A DNA stretch of 44,216 nt from Verrucomicrobiota bacterium (lineage in GTDB: Bacteria; Verrucomicrobiota; Verrucomicrobiia; Opitutales; Opitutaceae), in NCBI GenBank assembly GCA_028293565.1, contig JAQGON010000014.1, positions 1 through 44,216 on the forward strand, read 5' to 3'. The first letter of the stretch is position 1; every line of letters begins with the position of its first letter. The position numbers were made by a program, and so were the translations under genes. Below are positions 35,635 through 42,847 of this stretch, piece after piece. The notes beneath the pieces are model-generated. The model had not been told where the DNA came from and searched no databases. It worked only from the letters and a program-made list of their open reading frames with translations.

Positions 35635-37350
35635 GTGGCCTTTTCCCCGTTTCGCTTCCGGCGCTTCAGCACGCGGCTGCTCGCGCTCGTGCTCGGGCTG
35701 CTGTTCGCCACGCTCGCCGTCACCTACCTGCTCGTCTCCCACGCGAACCTCTCCAACGCCCTCGCGCACAGCGAAGCCAACCTGCGCGTCGGCGCGCGCA
35801 TCTACGACGACGCGATCAGGCGCCAGATCGCCTACCTCACCCGCACCGCGGGACTGATGACCGGCGACTATGCCATCCGCCAGGTGCTCCAGGCCGAGCA
35901 TCCCGACATCCGCACGCTCAGCTCCGCGCTGCAGAGCTACACGCAGCGGGTCGGCGCGCCGGTGATCGCGTTCTTCGACACGGAAGGGCAGCTCCTCGCC
36001 AACAGCGATGCGGAGATGGAGAACGAGAACGTCGGGCCGTTCCGTTATCTCATCGACCGCGCGAGCAAGGCCGACCAGCCCGAGGACAGCGGCATCTCCT
36101 ACCTCAACGGGAAGCTGCACGTACTGGTCGTCGTGCCGCTCTACGCGCCTTATCCCAACATCGCCGGCTGGTTCGGCCTCGCGTTTCCCATCGACCACGC
36201 CTTCGCCCAGAAGATCAAGGACACGACCGGAATCGAAGTGACGTTCGCCTCCCGGCGCGGCGTGCAGGCGACGACGCTTTCCGCGCCGGACAGCGGGATC
36301 GTGTCGCAGCTGGTCGCCCGCGGACCCGGCCAGGCCGGCGGGCAGGTCAGCATCGTGGAATTGTCGGACGACCGCTACGTGACCCTGTTCAAGCCGGAGG
36401 ATCTCCTCGGCGAGGATCCGGTCACGGTGGTGCTCGAGCGCCCGCTCAAGGCCGAGCTGGCGGCCGCCCACGAGCTGGAACAGCGGCTTCTCTACATTTC
36501 GCTCGTGGCGCTGGCCGTCGCCACGCTGCTCGCGCTCGGGCTCGCGCGCGGCGTCAGCGATCCGGTCCGGCGGCTCGCCGGGCACACGAAGCTGATCGCG
36601 GGCGGGGATTATGTGACGCGACTCCAGCTGGACCGCGCCGATGAGCTCGGGCACCTCGCGGATTCGATCAACGCGATGAGCACCGGTCTCGCCGAGCGGG
36701 ACCAGGTGCGCGACCTGCTCGACAAGAATGTTTCGCCGGAGGTGGCCGCGCAGCTGATGCGCGACGGGGCGACGCTCGGCGGGGAGGAGCGCGAGGTGAC
36801 GATCCTGTTCGCGGACCTGCGCGGGTTCACCACGCTCAGCGAAAGGCTCGCGCCGCCGGAATTGCTGGCGCTGCTGAACCGTTATCTCGACCGGATGAGC
36901 GCCGAGATCGAGCGGCACGGGGGCGTCATCGACAAGTTCATCGGCGACGCGATCATGGCGCTGTTCGGCGCGCCGGTGGCGCAGGGCGATTCGGCCGGGC
37001 GCGCGCTGGCGGCCGCGCGCGGGATGGAGGCGGCGCTGGCGGGGCTCAACGCCGAGCTCGCGGCGGAGGGGCGTCCGCCGCTCGCGATCGGCGTCGGGAT
37101 CAACACCGCACGGGTCGTCGCGGGCAACATCGGCTCGCACCGCCGGCTGAATTATTCGGTGATCGGCGACGGCGTGAACGTCGCCGCGCGGCTGCAGGCG
37201 CTGACGCGCACGCCGGAGTACCGGACGAACATCATCACGAGCGCCGCGACGCTCGCCGCCGCCGGCCCCGGTGCCTTCGCCACGCGCCCGCTCGGCGCCG
37301 TCAACGTGAAGGGCCGCGTCGGCGCGGTGGAGATCCACGCGGTGGAGTAG
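35635..37350 (+). CDS. Membrane class III adenylate/guanylate cyclase
   Basis: A 571-residue protein. TM1 lies at about residues 18-38, then a periplasmic Cache-like sensor (45-275), TM2 (about 285-305) and HAMP (305-360). A class III cyclase domain (about 380-565) has the metal Asp in VTILFADLRGF, Lys in GGVIDKFIGDAIMALFGAP with the second metal Asp, and SVIGDGVNVAARLQ with the transition-state Asn and Arg. The residue at the Asp/Thr base-selecting position appears to be Ser, so substrate (ATP or GTP) is not certain. The GTG start is 8 bp after the cupredoxin-like gene. Its sensor faces the same compartment as the two exported proteins encoded before it. Confidence 0.87.
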   Translation: MAFSPFRFRRFSTRLLALVLGLLFATLAVTYLLVSHANLSNALAHSEANLRVGARIYDDAIRRQIAYLTRTAGLMTGDYAIRQVLQAEHPDIRTLSSALQSYTQRVGAPVIAFFDTEGQLLANSDAEMENENVGPFRYLIDRASKADQPEDSGISYLNGKLHVLVVVPLYAPYPNIAGWFGLAFPIDHAFAQKIKDTTGIEVTFASRRGVQATTLSAPDSGIVSQLVARGPGQAGGQVSIVELSDDRYVTLFKPEDLLGEDPVTVVLERPLKAELAAAHELEQRLLYISLVALAVATLLALGLARGVSDPVRRLAGHTKLIAGGDYVTRLQLDRADELGHLADSINAMSTGLAERDQVRDLLDKNVSPEVAAQLMRDGATLGGEEREVTILFADLRGFTTLSERLAPPELLALLNRYLDRMSAEIERHGGVIDKFIGDAIMALFGAPVAQGDSAGRALAAARGMEAALAGLNAELAAEGRPPLAIGVGINTARVVAGNIGSHRRLNYSVIGDGVNVAARLQALTRTPEYRTNIITSAATLAAAGPGAFATRPLGAVNVKGRVGAVEIHAVE

Positions 37351-37456
37351 GGCCGGGGCGGCGAAGTGGAACGCGCGCGAGGTGGGACGCAGCCGCGCGC
37401 GCCTTCGCTCGACTCCTGCGAATCATCCTGCGTCTGCGACAAGGCATTCCACCTGT

Positions 37457-37546
37457 TTTTACCGCGAAGGTCGCGAAGTTCGCAAAGGCCGATCCCCGGA
37501 GGAATTGGTTCGGACCTTCGCGCTCTTCGCGCTCTTGGTGGTAAAA
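37457..37546. repeat. 90-bp palindromic repeat, copy 1
   Basis: Starts TTTTACCGCGAAGG and ends with the inverse CTCTTGGTGGTAAAA, with CGCGAAG/CTTCGCG pairs inside. Copies 2 and 3 are at 39006-39095 and 39327-39416. Each is followed or preceded by CCCTGAGCT-GTCGAAG and the REP hairpin. Other parts of 37351-37599 carry no gene. Confidence 0.75.
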
Positions 37547-37599
37547 CCAGACCCTGAGCTCGTCGAAGCGCTGGCCCGGAGGTGGAGCGCATTGCCCTC

Positions 37600-38897
37600 T
37601 GTATGGACCGGGGACAAGGGTAACAGGTGGGCGGAGACATGGGTAACACCTTTTGGGGTTAGTTAAGGTTGGGTATTGTAGATGGAACGGAGCGCGTGTT
37701 TGGGGTGAAGGGGAGCGGTGAGGTCGATGAGGCCGAGTTGATGATGAGCGAAGAAGACCGCGCACTGGCCGTCGGCGTGCGGGCTTGGGCGCACGCCGAC
37801 GGGCAGTGCGGCGAACGCGCGCCCGATGTACCAGGTCTGGCTGCGATAGGTGATGGCGCCGTTGCTGCGCACGGTGTGGACGTGGCTGCCGGCGTCGTAG
37901 CAGGGCAGCGGGAGGACGGCTGGAAGCAGGCGGGGACTGGGCTGGTAGTGTCGAGCGGGGACATCCCCGTCCAAGGCGTCGTGGGGCCGGAGGCAATTGT
38001 AGGTCTCGCGGTACTGGACGAAGCGTTGCGCACAGTGCGCGAGATCGCGCCAGGTGTGCTGGGCGAGGAGCTCCTCCTGGAGCGTGCGATGGAAGCGCTC
38101 GTCCTTGCCCTGAGTCTGCGGATGATAAGGGCGGCCGTGGAGCACGCGAACCCCCAGCCGCAGCAGCCACACCGTGAGCGAGGTGTACGGACAGACCGGG
38201 TCGGGCGTGCCCCAGGGCGCGCCGTTGTCGCAGAGGATCGCCTCCGGCAGCCCGTAGCGCAGGAAGGCGGGCGTCAATTGGGACTGCACACTGGCGCCGG
38301 TCTGGTCGGCGCCGGCGTGCAGCACCAGGTTGAAGCGGCTGTGGTCATCGAGGACGGTCAGCGGATGGCAGCGGCCTCCGCCTTGCAGGGGATAATGGCC
38401 TTTGTAGTCCATCTGCCACAGTTCGTTGGGTTGCCGGCGTTCAAAGCGCTGGCAGGGCCCGCCCTTTTCGCCGCGCACGCGCAGCAAACCGGCCCGGCGC
38501 ACGATCTCGGTGCAGGTGCTGGCCGCTGGCACCGTCTCCACCTTGAGGTCGCGCAGCCGCCGGCGTAACTTCCGGCCGCACCAAGTCGGATGCGCTCTCC
38601 GCACCGCCATCACCGCCGCGGCCACCTCTCCGCTGCTCCGCCGCGGCGAGCGCCGGGGCCGGCGGGAGCGATCGTCCAGCGCCGCCGGACCCCCCTCGCC
38701 AAAGCGTTTGATCCACTTGTAGCCAGTCTTCGCACTGATCACGAAGCGCCGGCAAAGCGCGCGCACGTTCGCACCGGGCTGCCGCGCCAACAGCACAAAT
38801 TCCAGACGTTCAGACATAGGGGTACAGTTCTTCCAGGGCATCCCAAGGTGTTACCCATGTCTCCGTCCATGTGTAACCCATGTCTCCGGTCCATACA
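37600..38897 (-). mobile_element. Complete IS481-family insertion sequence
   Basis: The 1298-bp element begins TGTATGGACCGG and ends with the inverse CCGGTCCATACA. The terminal inverted repeats match for about 52 bp with six mismatches, and each end carries GGAGACATGGGTAACACC-type sub-repeats (probable transposase sites). The six bases GCCCTC flank both sides (37594-37599 and 38898-38903) as the target duplication. The undamaged sequence at 39181-39209 has this hexamer once, confirming the borders. Confidence 0.93.
37663..38841 (-). CDS. IS481-family transposase
   Basis: A 392-residue DDE transposase. The N-terminal helix-turn-helix region covers about residues 1-70 (SERLEFVLLARQPGANVRALCRRFVISAKTGYKWIKRF). 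The rve integrase core has the first Asp in LWQMDYKGHYPL, the second in AILCDNGAPWG and the Glu in QGKDERFHRTLQEEL. The start MPWKNCTPM matches the usual IS481 beginning (MPWKE...). The frame is intact, so the element may still be active. Confidence 0.93.
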   Translation of the reverse strand: MPWKNCTPMSERLEFVLLARQPGANVRALCRRFVISAKTGYKWIKRFGEGGPAALDDRSRRPRRSPRRSSGEVAAAVMAVRRAHPTWCGRKLRRRLRDLKVETVPAASTCTEIVRRAGLLRVRGEKGGPCQRFERRQPNELWQMDYKGHYPLQGGGRCHPLTVLDDHSRFNLVLHAGADQTGASVQSQLTPAFLRYGLPEAILCDNGAPWGTPDPVCPYTSLTVWLLRLGVRVLHGRPYHPQTQGKDERFHRTLQEELLAQHTWRDLAHCAQRFVQYRETYNCLRPHDALDGDVPARHYQPSPRLLPAVLPLPCYDAGSHVHTVRSNGAITYRSQTWYIGRAFAALPVGVRPSPHADGQCAVFFAHHQLGLIDLTAPLHPKHALRSIYNTQP

Positions 38898-39005
38898 GCC
38901 CTCAATGCGCTGGGGGTGCGAGCGGACCTTGTCGGTCGACGAAGCGTCCAACGCGTTGAGGGCCCGTTCGACAAGCTCAGGGTCTGCGACAACGCATTCC
39001 GCCTT

Positions 39006-39095
39006 TTTTACAACGAAGGTCTCGAAGGTCGCAAAGGCCGATGCCCGGAGGAATTGGTCCGAACCTTCGCGCCCTTCGCGATCTTGGTAGTAAAA
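39006..39095. repeat. 90-bp palindromic repeat, copy 2
   Basis: Same family as 37457-37546, with a few changes (TTTACAACGAAGG at the left, GGTAGTAAAA at the right). It is preceded by TTCGACAAGCTCAGGGT and followed by CCCTGAGCTTGTCGAAG, itself an inverted pair. Confidence 0.75.
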
Positions 39096-39180
39096 CCAGA
39101 CCCTGAGCTTGTCGAAGCGCTGGCCCGGAGGTGGAGCGCATTGTCGCAGACCTGAGCTTGTCGAAGCGCGGGCCCGGAGG

Positions 39181-39209
39181 TGGAGCGCATTGCCCTCAAT
39201 GCGCTGGCG
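39181..39209. repeat. REP-like hairpin, intact copy (IS481 empty site)
   Basis: GTGGAGCGCATTG-CCCT-CAATGCGCTGG, stem GCGCATTG/CAATGCGC around CCCT. The flanks (CCCGGAG on the left, GTGCGAGCGGACCT on the right) equal those of the copy interrupted by the IS481 element. A partial AACGCGTTGAGGGC follows at 39238-39251. Confidence 0.8.
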
Positions 39210-39326
39210 GTGCGAGCGGACCTGTCCCGGAGCGCTCAACGCGTTGAGGGCCCGTTCGACAAGCTCAGGGTCTGCGACAACTCATTCCACCTGCAGAGGT
39301 TCAAACTTCGGGCTGACGCCGAAATG

Positions 39327-39416
39327 TTTTACCGCGAAGAGCGCGAAGTTCGCAAAGGCCGATCCTCGGGGGAATTGGTCCGAACCTTCGCGCCCTTCGC
39401 GATCTTGGCGGTAAAA
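39327..39416. repeat. 90-bp palindromic repeat, copy 3
   Basis: TTTTACCGCGAAGA at the left and CTTGGCGGTAAAA at the right, same family as 37457-37546. This is the last GC-rich repeat before the AT-rich toxin/immunity zone. The whole stretch 38898-39511 holds repeats only, no gene. Confidence 0.75.
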
Positions 39417-39427
39417 CCATTCGGTTC

Positions 39428-39495
39428 TCCACATGGCCCTTTGACAGAATGACCCAGCGCCAGATCACAAACCTCAATCTGATCCCGTCTCTGCC
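39428..39495. repeat. 68-bp repeat with half of the GGGTCAGA palindrome
   Basis: CTCCACATGGCCCTTTGACAG through CTGATCCCGTCTCTGCC is a near copy of 39854-39924 (about 85 percent identical by eye). It follows the stop of the membrane protein gene at 39512 on the minus strand. Confidence 0.65.
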
Positions 39496-39511
39496 CCACA
39501 ATTGGACTGGT

Positions 39512-39688
39512 TCACCCATGCCGCAGCAGCGCGTAATGGTAGAAAAAATCCCAAGTCGCTAGCATCACGCCAAGCATGATCATTACTATGCCTGCGACTG
39601 CCCACTTCTTCTGTTTCGTCCGTCGATACCGACCGAGCAAAGCAAAAAGGCCGATAGAGACCGAGACCATTCCCATTATGATGTCCAT
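39512..39688 (-). CDS. Small membrane protein of unknown function
   Basis: A 58-residue protein (MDIIMGMVSVSIGLFALLGRY...) with two transmembrane segments (about residues 3-20 and 29-50), a basic loop (RYRRTKQKKW) and an aromatic end (DFFYHYALLRHG). A longer frame is open upstream but its extra residues are coded by the repeat at 39700-39920, so the ATG at 39688 is preferred. The palindrome half GACCCCGTTTGCTC lies just before it. Its position in the array fits a membrane-type immunity protein, but nothing in the sequence proves that. Confidence 0.55.
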   Translation of the reverse strand: MDIIMGMVSVSIGLFALLGRYRRTKQKKWAVAGIVMIMLGVMLATWDFFYHYALLRHG

Positions 39689-39699
39689 ATTAGAAGAGC

Positions 39700-39920
39700 A
39701 AACGGGGTCAGATTTTGTGGTTTGTGGCGCCGATGCGAGAACCCGAGCAAAACCGCGTTCCTGTAGTGTCTCGACGAAACCTGCCTCAAACCCAATGGAC
39801 AGATTTTTGCGGGGGCGGTCATGATCAGCTGTCATGTTTCAACCTGGCTGAGATCTCCACATGGCCCTTTGACAGCGTCGACCCAACGCCAGATCACAAA
39901 CCACAATCTGACCCCGTTTC
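39700..39920. mobile_element. MITE-like element with 27-bp inverted ends
   Basis: AACGGGGTCAGATT-TTGTGGTTTGTG at the left is inverted at the right (CACAAACCACAATCTGACCCCGTT). The 221-bp interior contains a stretch (39793-39853, CAATGGACAG ... CAACCTGGCTGAGA) repeated at 43346-43407. It carries no intact gene. Confidence 0.6.
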
Positions 39921-39929
39921 TGCCTCCGC

Positions 39930-40045
39930 AGTTCATCCAGCGCGCGTCCGTCACCGCTCTCGCGGTGCGTCCGCATTTGGTCTCGGGGCGCGTCCCGCTA
40001 GGCATCCGGCGATTTCGCCGCTCACAACGAGCGGGGTTGGTGTCT
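39930..40045. other. GC-rich noncoding block in the AT-rich array
   Basis: A GC-rich stretch containing the palindrome ACCGC-TCTC-GCGGT and GGCGATTTCGCC. It contrasts with its neighbours and directly follows the MITE-like element. I see no gene in it and no second copy in the window. Confidence 0.35.
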
Positions 40046-40357
40046 CTACTGTTTTTGCGTTTTTTGGGGCAGAAAAGCGTTCACCAAAATAGTCCTTGTA
40101 GCCTCATCACAAATATGAGCGATGGCCTCGGCGGCGGTGTTCCGAACGTTTGGCGAACGGGTCTCCGAAACCGCGATTTCGAACAAAGGTATCAGCGCTT
40201 TTCGGGACAACCATGTGCGAACAAAGGCAATCCCAGCTAGCACGTCTTCATCAGTCGATGCAGGATCACCGAGCATAATGCGTAGGTCGTCGTCGCTCAA
40301 CTCACCCGACCCCGCGTTCAGTTTGTTTTGCAACCAAGAGCGGTCTTCAGAGTTCAT
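40046..40357 (-). CDS. Small HEAT-like protein, possible immunity protein
   Basis: A 103-residue soluble protein, all-helical in appearance, with a repeat-like stretch LIPLFEIAVSETRSPNVRNTAAEAIAHICDEATRTILVNAF that resembles a HEAT repeat. The N-terminal part is acidic (NAGSGELSDDDLRIMLGDPASTDEDVLAGIAF). I recognise no named family. It is the next gene after the toxin/partner pair at 40483-41161, and small acidic HEAT-like proteins are common among immunity proteins; the role is inference. Confidence 0.55.
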   Translation of the reverse strand: MNSEDRSWLQNKLNAGSGELSDDDLRIMLGDPASTDEDVLAGIAFVRTWLSRKALIPLFEIAVSETRSPNVRNTAAEAIAHICDEATRTILVNAFLPQKTQKQ

Positions 40358-40482
40358 CAGTGTTTTGGCGGCACGACTCCGCTCTCCAACGTTTGGTTTA
40401 TTTTCTCAACGCGTTCCATACCCAGGCGGAACATGCGCTCCCTAACCCGAAGAATCGTGTCATCGAAATCAGCTCATACGCA

Positions 40483-40791
40483 TTAGGTGACTTTGAACTC
40501 GGCCAGGTCTTTTGGCCAAAGAATGGTGTAACTGCTTTTTGCCGCTTCGCGATAAGCGACGCGCGCATCGACCCAAAAATCGCGGCTGCCAAGCGTGGCC
40601 TGTATCTCCTTGAAGGTGGCCGCTGGATCATTCGTGTTGATGAAGATATTCATTTCGCCTGACCCAGCGTCGTGACCATCGATGTCGCTATCCTTGCTCA
40701 ATTTTTCGGTAAGCAGGTCTTCAATTTCGATCAACGCGTCATAGTCTTTAATCGAAGCGGCGGGCCATTGGAGGACGAGCAGGTATTTCAT
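40483..40791 (-). CDS. Putative immunity protein next to the GIY-YIG-like toxin module
   Basis: A 102-residue acidic protein (MKYLLVLQWPAASIKDYDALIEIEDLL ... GHDAGSGEMNIFINTNDPAATFKEIQATL). Similar small proteins of unknown function with the GSGE-NIFI-T-DP pattern occur widely. The ATG follows the stop of the toxin module after a single base (TGACATG), the typical spacing of a toxin/immunity pair. Immunity function is inferred from this position. Confidence 0.6.
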   Translation of the reverse strand: MKYLLVLQWPAASIKDYDALIEIEDLLTEKLSKDSDIDGHDAGSGEMNIFINTNDPAATFKEIQATLGSRDFWVDARVAYREAAKSSYTILWPKDLAEFKVT

Positions 40792-40792
40792 G

Positions 40793-41161
40793 TCAGTGGA
40801 ACGGGTCGTAGGGTGGTGGCGTGAGGCCCTTCTCAACCTGTTTTTGAATGTAGAATTTCTGCCCTTCTTGAGGTTCGATGGGAAGAGTTTCGTGGAGGTT
40901 TCTTTCGAGTTGGAGCATGTCCTTCTTAGCTCCTTCCGCGATGATGTTGAGCCGTCCGCCTGCAAGTTCTTCCTGAGTGTAACGGGTGGCCGGATTTTTG
41001 GTAATTCCGAATTTCAAGTGTTCACACTCGGCACCTAATTTCTGGTAGAGATAGGTTACATCCTGAGCCGCCACTTTCTCTGCGGCTCCAATTGCAGCGC
41101 GCGCAATGGCTGCAGCTGTCGGAAGAGCCAAAAGAATCAACTCCGTGCACCCATCAGCGAT
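40793..41161 (-). pseudogene. Orphan Rhs C-terminal toxin module, GIY-YIG-like
   Basis: The frame opens directly after the TAG of the 128-residue gene, as IADGCTELILLALPTAAAIARAAIGAAEKVAAQ: the DG-x-TE start resembles the residues just after the conserved DPDG junction of Rhs cores. The rest (TYLYQKLG ... KFGITKNPATRY ... ERNLHETLP ... GQKFYI) has the order expected of a GIY-YIG nuclease: Tyr pair, G-I-T-x-N-x3-R, and a following Glu. There is no ATG and only a poor TTG (41140), so it is probably not expressed alone but serves as a replacement tail for an intact rhs gene. Confidence 0.6.
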
Positions 41162-41548
41162 CTATCGCTTGAAGCCCCTCCTTTCTAGCTCCTTGGCGAT
41201 TGTATCGGAGGCGGTCCTGATTTCCCACTGGCTCGTGTCCAAGCACTCCACTGTGAAGGATGGACTCGACAGCGATTGCCCCACATATGCATCAATGTAG
41301 CCATCGATTATTTGGAAATCTGCCTTGAGGAACTTCTGAAGGTCATCATTCCCCACCGTAAAACCGAGGGCGAGTTCGCGAGTGAGTCGTTCAAACACCT
41401 GAACGGTCAGCCCAAAAGGCTGAGGATACCGAATCGTCATTTCACGAAATGCCCACAACGTTACCGGGAGAAACACGAGTCGTTGTAGAATTACCTGCAA
41501 CGGCAGGAGGACTTCTCCCTGTTTTTCACTGACCACAAAAGTGTTCAT
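41162..41548 (-). CDS. Putative immunity protein next to the Rhs fragment
   Basis: A 128-residue protein, not recognised. It begins MNTFVVSEKQGEVLLPLQVILQRLVFLPVTLWAFREM and is mixed alpha/beta by eye, without a clear membrane segment beyond a weak one at residues 20-35. The ATG starts 3 bases after the stop of the Rhs-core fragment, so it is the natural candidate immunity gene for that tail. Its stop codon is immediately followed by the orphan toxin frame, which marks a module border. Confidence 0.55.
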   Translation of the reverse strand: MNTFVVSEKQGEVLLPLQVILQRLVFLPVTLWAFREMTIRYPQPFGLTVQVFERLTRELALGFTVGNDDLQKFLKADFQIIDGYIDAYVGQSLSSPSFTVECLDTSQWEIRTASDTIAKELERRGFKR

Positions 41549-41551
41549 GTT

Positions 41552-41800
41552 TCACCAAGTGAACGGCTGTGCGGGACCACGTTGTGGAGTGCCCCCTGTT
41601 GGGTTCGGAACGTAGGGATGTTGATGCGGATTGGTGTGACCTGGGACATTAGGTCTCCGGTGGTCGGTGAAATCAATATCTCGTACCGGATTCCCGTTCG
41701 CATAGGCGAACCGGTTCAGCGACGCCGAGGTCGAGATCGATCCCAGCACCGTGTCCTGGTTCAGGAAGCCCCGCAGCGTCGGATGATAATATATCTGATC
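41552..41800 (-). pseudogene. Displaced 3' end of an Rhs gene (core fragment plus tail)
   Basis: 82 codons without a start: IYYHPTLRGFLNQDTVLGS, then LNRFAYANGNPVRDIDFTDH. This matches the Rhs repeat-associated core (RYYDP-x-GRF-x-x-D ... NRYAYV-x-NPV-x-x-D). The following tail (RRPNVPGHTNPHQHPYVPNPTGGTPQRGPAQPFTW) would be the variable toxin or remnant; it is short and I cannot assign an activity. The fragment begins exactly where the colicin-immunity-like gene ends, so the rest of the rhs gene has been removed by recombination. Confidence 0.75.
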
Positions 41801-42101
41801 AATCAGGAGCGTCCTTTCGCACCACTAACTGTGCCTTTCGAGCCTCGGATAAGAGCTCAGGCTCCCCAACATAGTTGGGGATTTTCTGCCGCTCTTCTTC
41901 AATGGGCGTAAACCAAGCAACCTTCTCGAATAGATTCGCAAATGCCGCCGCCTCAGTAGCGCTAAGATCGGCTTTGTTTAGTTCCAAGTTGTAGACCTGC
42001 TCAAAATTTCCAGCGAATGACGGTGCATCCATTGCCCCGCGCACGAAAAGATCGAGATAAGTGAGCAAGCGGTTTCTTGGTGAGAACTCATCTTTATTCA
42101 T
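41799..42101 (-). CDS. Colicin-immunity-like protein
   Basis: A 100-residue acidic helical protein (MNKDEFSPRNRLLTYLDLFVRGAMDAPSFAGNFEQVYNL ... FANLFEKVAWFTPIEEERQKIPNYVGEPELLSEARKAQL). The spacing of helices and the F-x-NLFEKV-x-WF segment resemble the self-protective colicin-like immunity family (Colicin_immun). The ATG is directly preceded by the array palindrome (42103-42136). No toxin gene is left next to it, so it looks like an orphan immunity gene. Confidence 0.65.
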   Translation of the reverse strand: MNKDEFSPRNRLLTYLDLFVRGAMDAPSFAGNFEQVYNLELNKADLSATEAAAFANLFEKVAWFTPIEEERQKIPNYVGEPELLSEARKAQLVVRKDAPD

Positions 42102-42102
42102 G

Positions 42103-42136
42103 GGAGGAGCAAACGGCGTCTGATCCCGTTTCTGCC
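42103..42136. repeat. Array palindrome at the start of the colicin-immunity-like gene
   Basis: On the minus strand GGCAGAAACGG-GATCAGACG-CCGTTTGCTCCTCCC ends right before the ATG at 42101. The AAACGG/CCGTTT arms pair. The same element is found at 42806-42834 and 43302-43340, and half copies lie at 39696-39720 and 39901-39924. Confidence 0.75.
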
Positions 42137-42143
42137 GTTGGAG

Positions 42144-42422
42144 CTAATTTTTTTCCGGCCGGACAAAAAGTTTCCGGCAGGTCCACAAAATGAATCGAAT
42201 CGCTACGATCCAAACAATGCCATTGATCAGTGCACTTACAATAAACCATGTCAAATTTCCCCAAGATGGCAAGTTCCCAACGAGGCCTCGTAATATCGCT
42301 GTCGGCCAGGTCAAAGGGTAGATAAACATCCCCCATAATGTTCCAGGAACAAAAATACAGAGCAGAACAAAGACAAAGATTGCTAGGTAATAAAAAGCTA
42401 AAATAACTTTCGAGATTCTCAT
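42144..42422 (-). CDS. Small membrane protein of unknown function
   Basis: A 92-residue protein with two long hydrophobic segments (residues about 7-38: VILAFYYLAIFVFVLLCIFVPGTLWGMFI, and 55-80: LTWFIVSALINGIVWIVAIRFIL) and a basic tail (CRKLFVRPEKN). I do not recognise it. Its place in the array suggests a membrane immunity protein, but it could be any small envelope protein. The ATG at 42422 is chosen because upstream residues lack hydrophobic or conserved character. Confidence 0.5.
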   Translation of the reverse strand: MRISKVILAFYYLAIFVFVLLCIFVPGTLWGMFIYPLTWPTAILRGLVGNLPSWGNLTWFIVSALINGIVWIVAIRFILWTCRKLFVRPEKN

Positions 42423-42489
42423 GTTTACGAAGGTTGTTTTAGCGATGGGGTGGCGGAAATATTTGTTGCACGCCTGAGTTGGGTTGTGA

Positions 42490-42804
42490 TTACAACGTGT
42501 TAAGAGCTGCGCCAACGTTTCCAGACATTAAAGTATTGGTTGAGATATTTAATCCGCCTGCGTTCAATGGAACGGTTGCTGACGTTGCACATTGCGTTTG
42601 GGTCGGAAGCGTCAGATGCCCATTCCATTCCGGTCGCGTAGCTTGATCTGCCCCGGACTTAAAAAACGCCGTAGCGTTTAGGGTTGTGATGATAAATATT
42701 CCAGAAGGACCTCTGCTATTCTCATCAGTGGATGTCTGACTCGTGGTAAACTGGTGATGATTGTTCGTGTTGTATGAGTAGTTGACTGGATTTGTCGCTC
42801 CGCC
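42490..42804 (-). pseudogene. Start-less open frame, probable gene remnant
   Basis: 104 codons are open after the palindrome at 42806-42834 (ATNPVNYSYNTNNHHQF ... GIFIITTLNATAFFKSG ... NGHLTLPTQTQ ... LNAGGLNIST ... ALNTL stop). There is no ATG, GTG or TTG near its beginning. The composition (Asn/Thr-rich, strand-like) looks like a secreted or surface protein tail; I recognise no family. It may be a further displaced C-terminal module. Confidence 0.4.
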
Positions 42805-42805
42805 C

Positions 42806-42834
42806 GGGGGGCAAACGGGGTCTGACGCCGTTTG
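42806..42834. repeat. Array palindrome before the start-less frame
   Basis: CAAACGGGGTCTGACGCCGTTTGG, arms CAAACGG/CCGTTTG around a short loop. It is followed on the minus strand by the open frame ending at 42490, the same position relative to a reading frame as in the other copies. Confidence 0.7.
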
Positions 42835-42847
42835 GCTACGTGCCAGA

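Noticed and set aside
37371-39430. CRISPR array
   Set aside because: Repeats are long palindromes of variable spacing without regular 30-40 bp spacers, and there are no cas genes.
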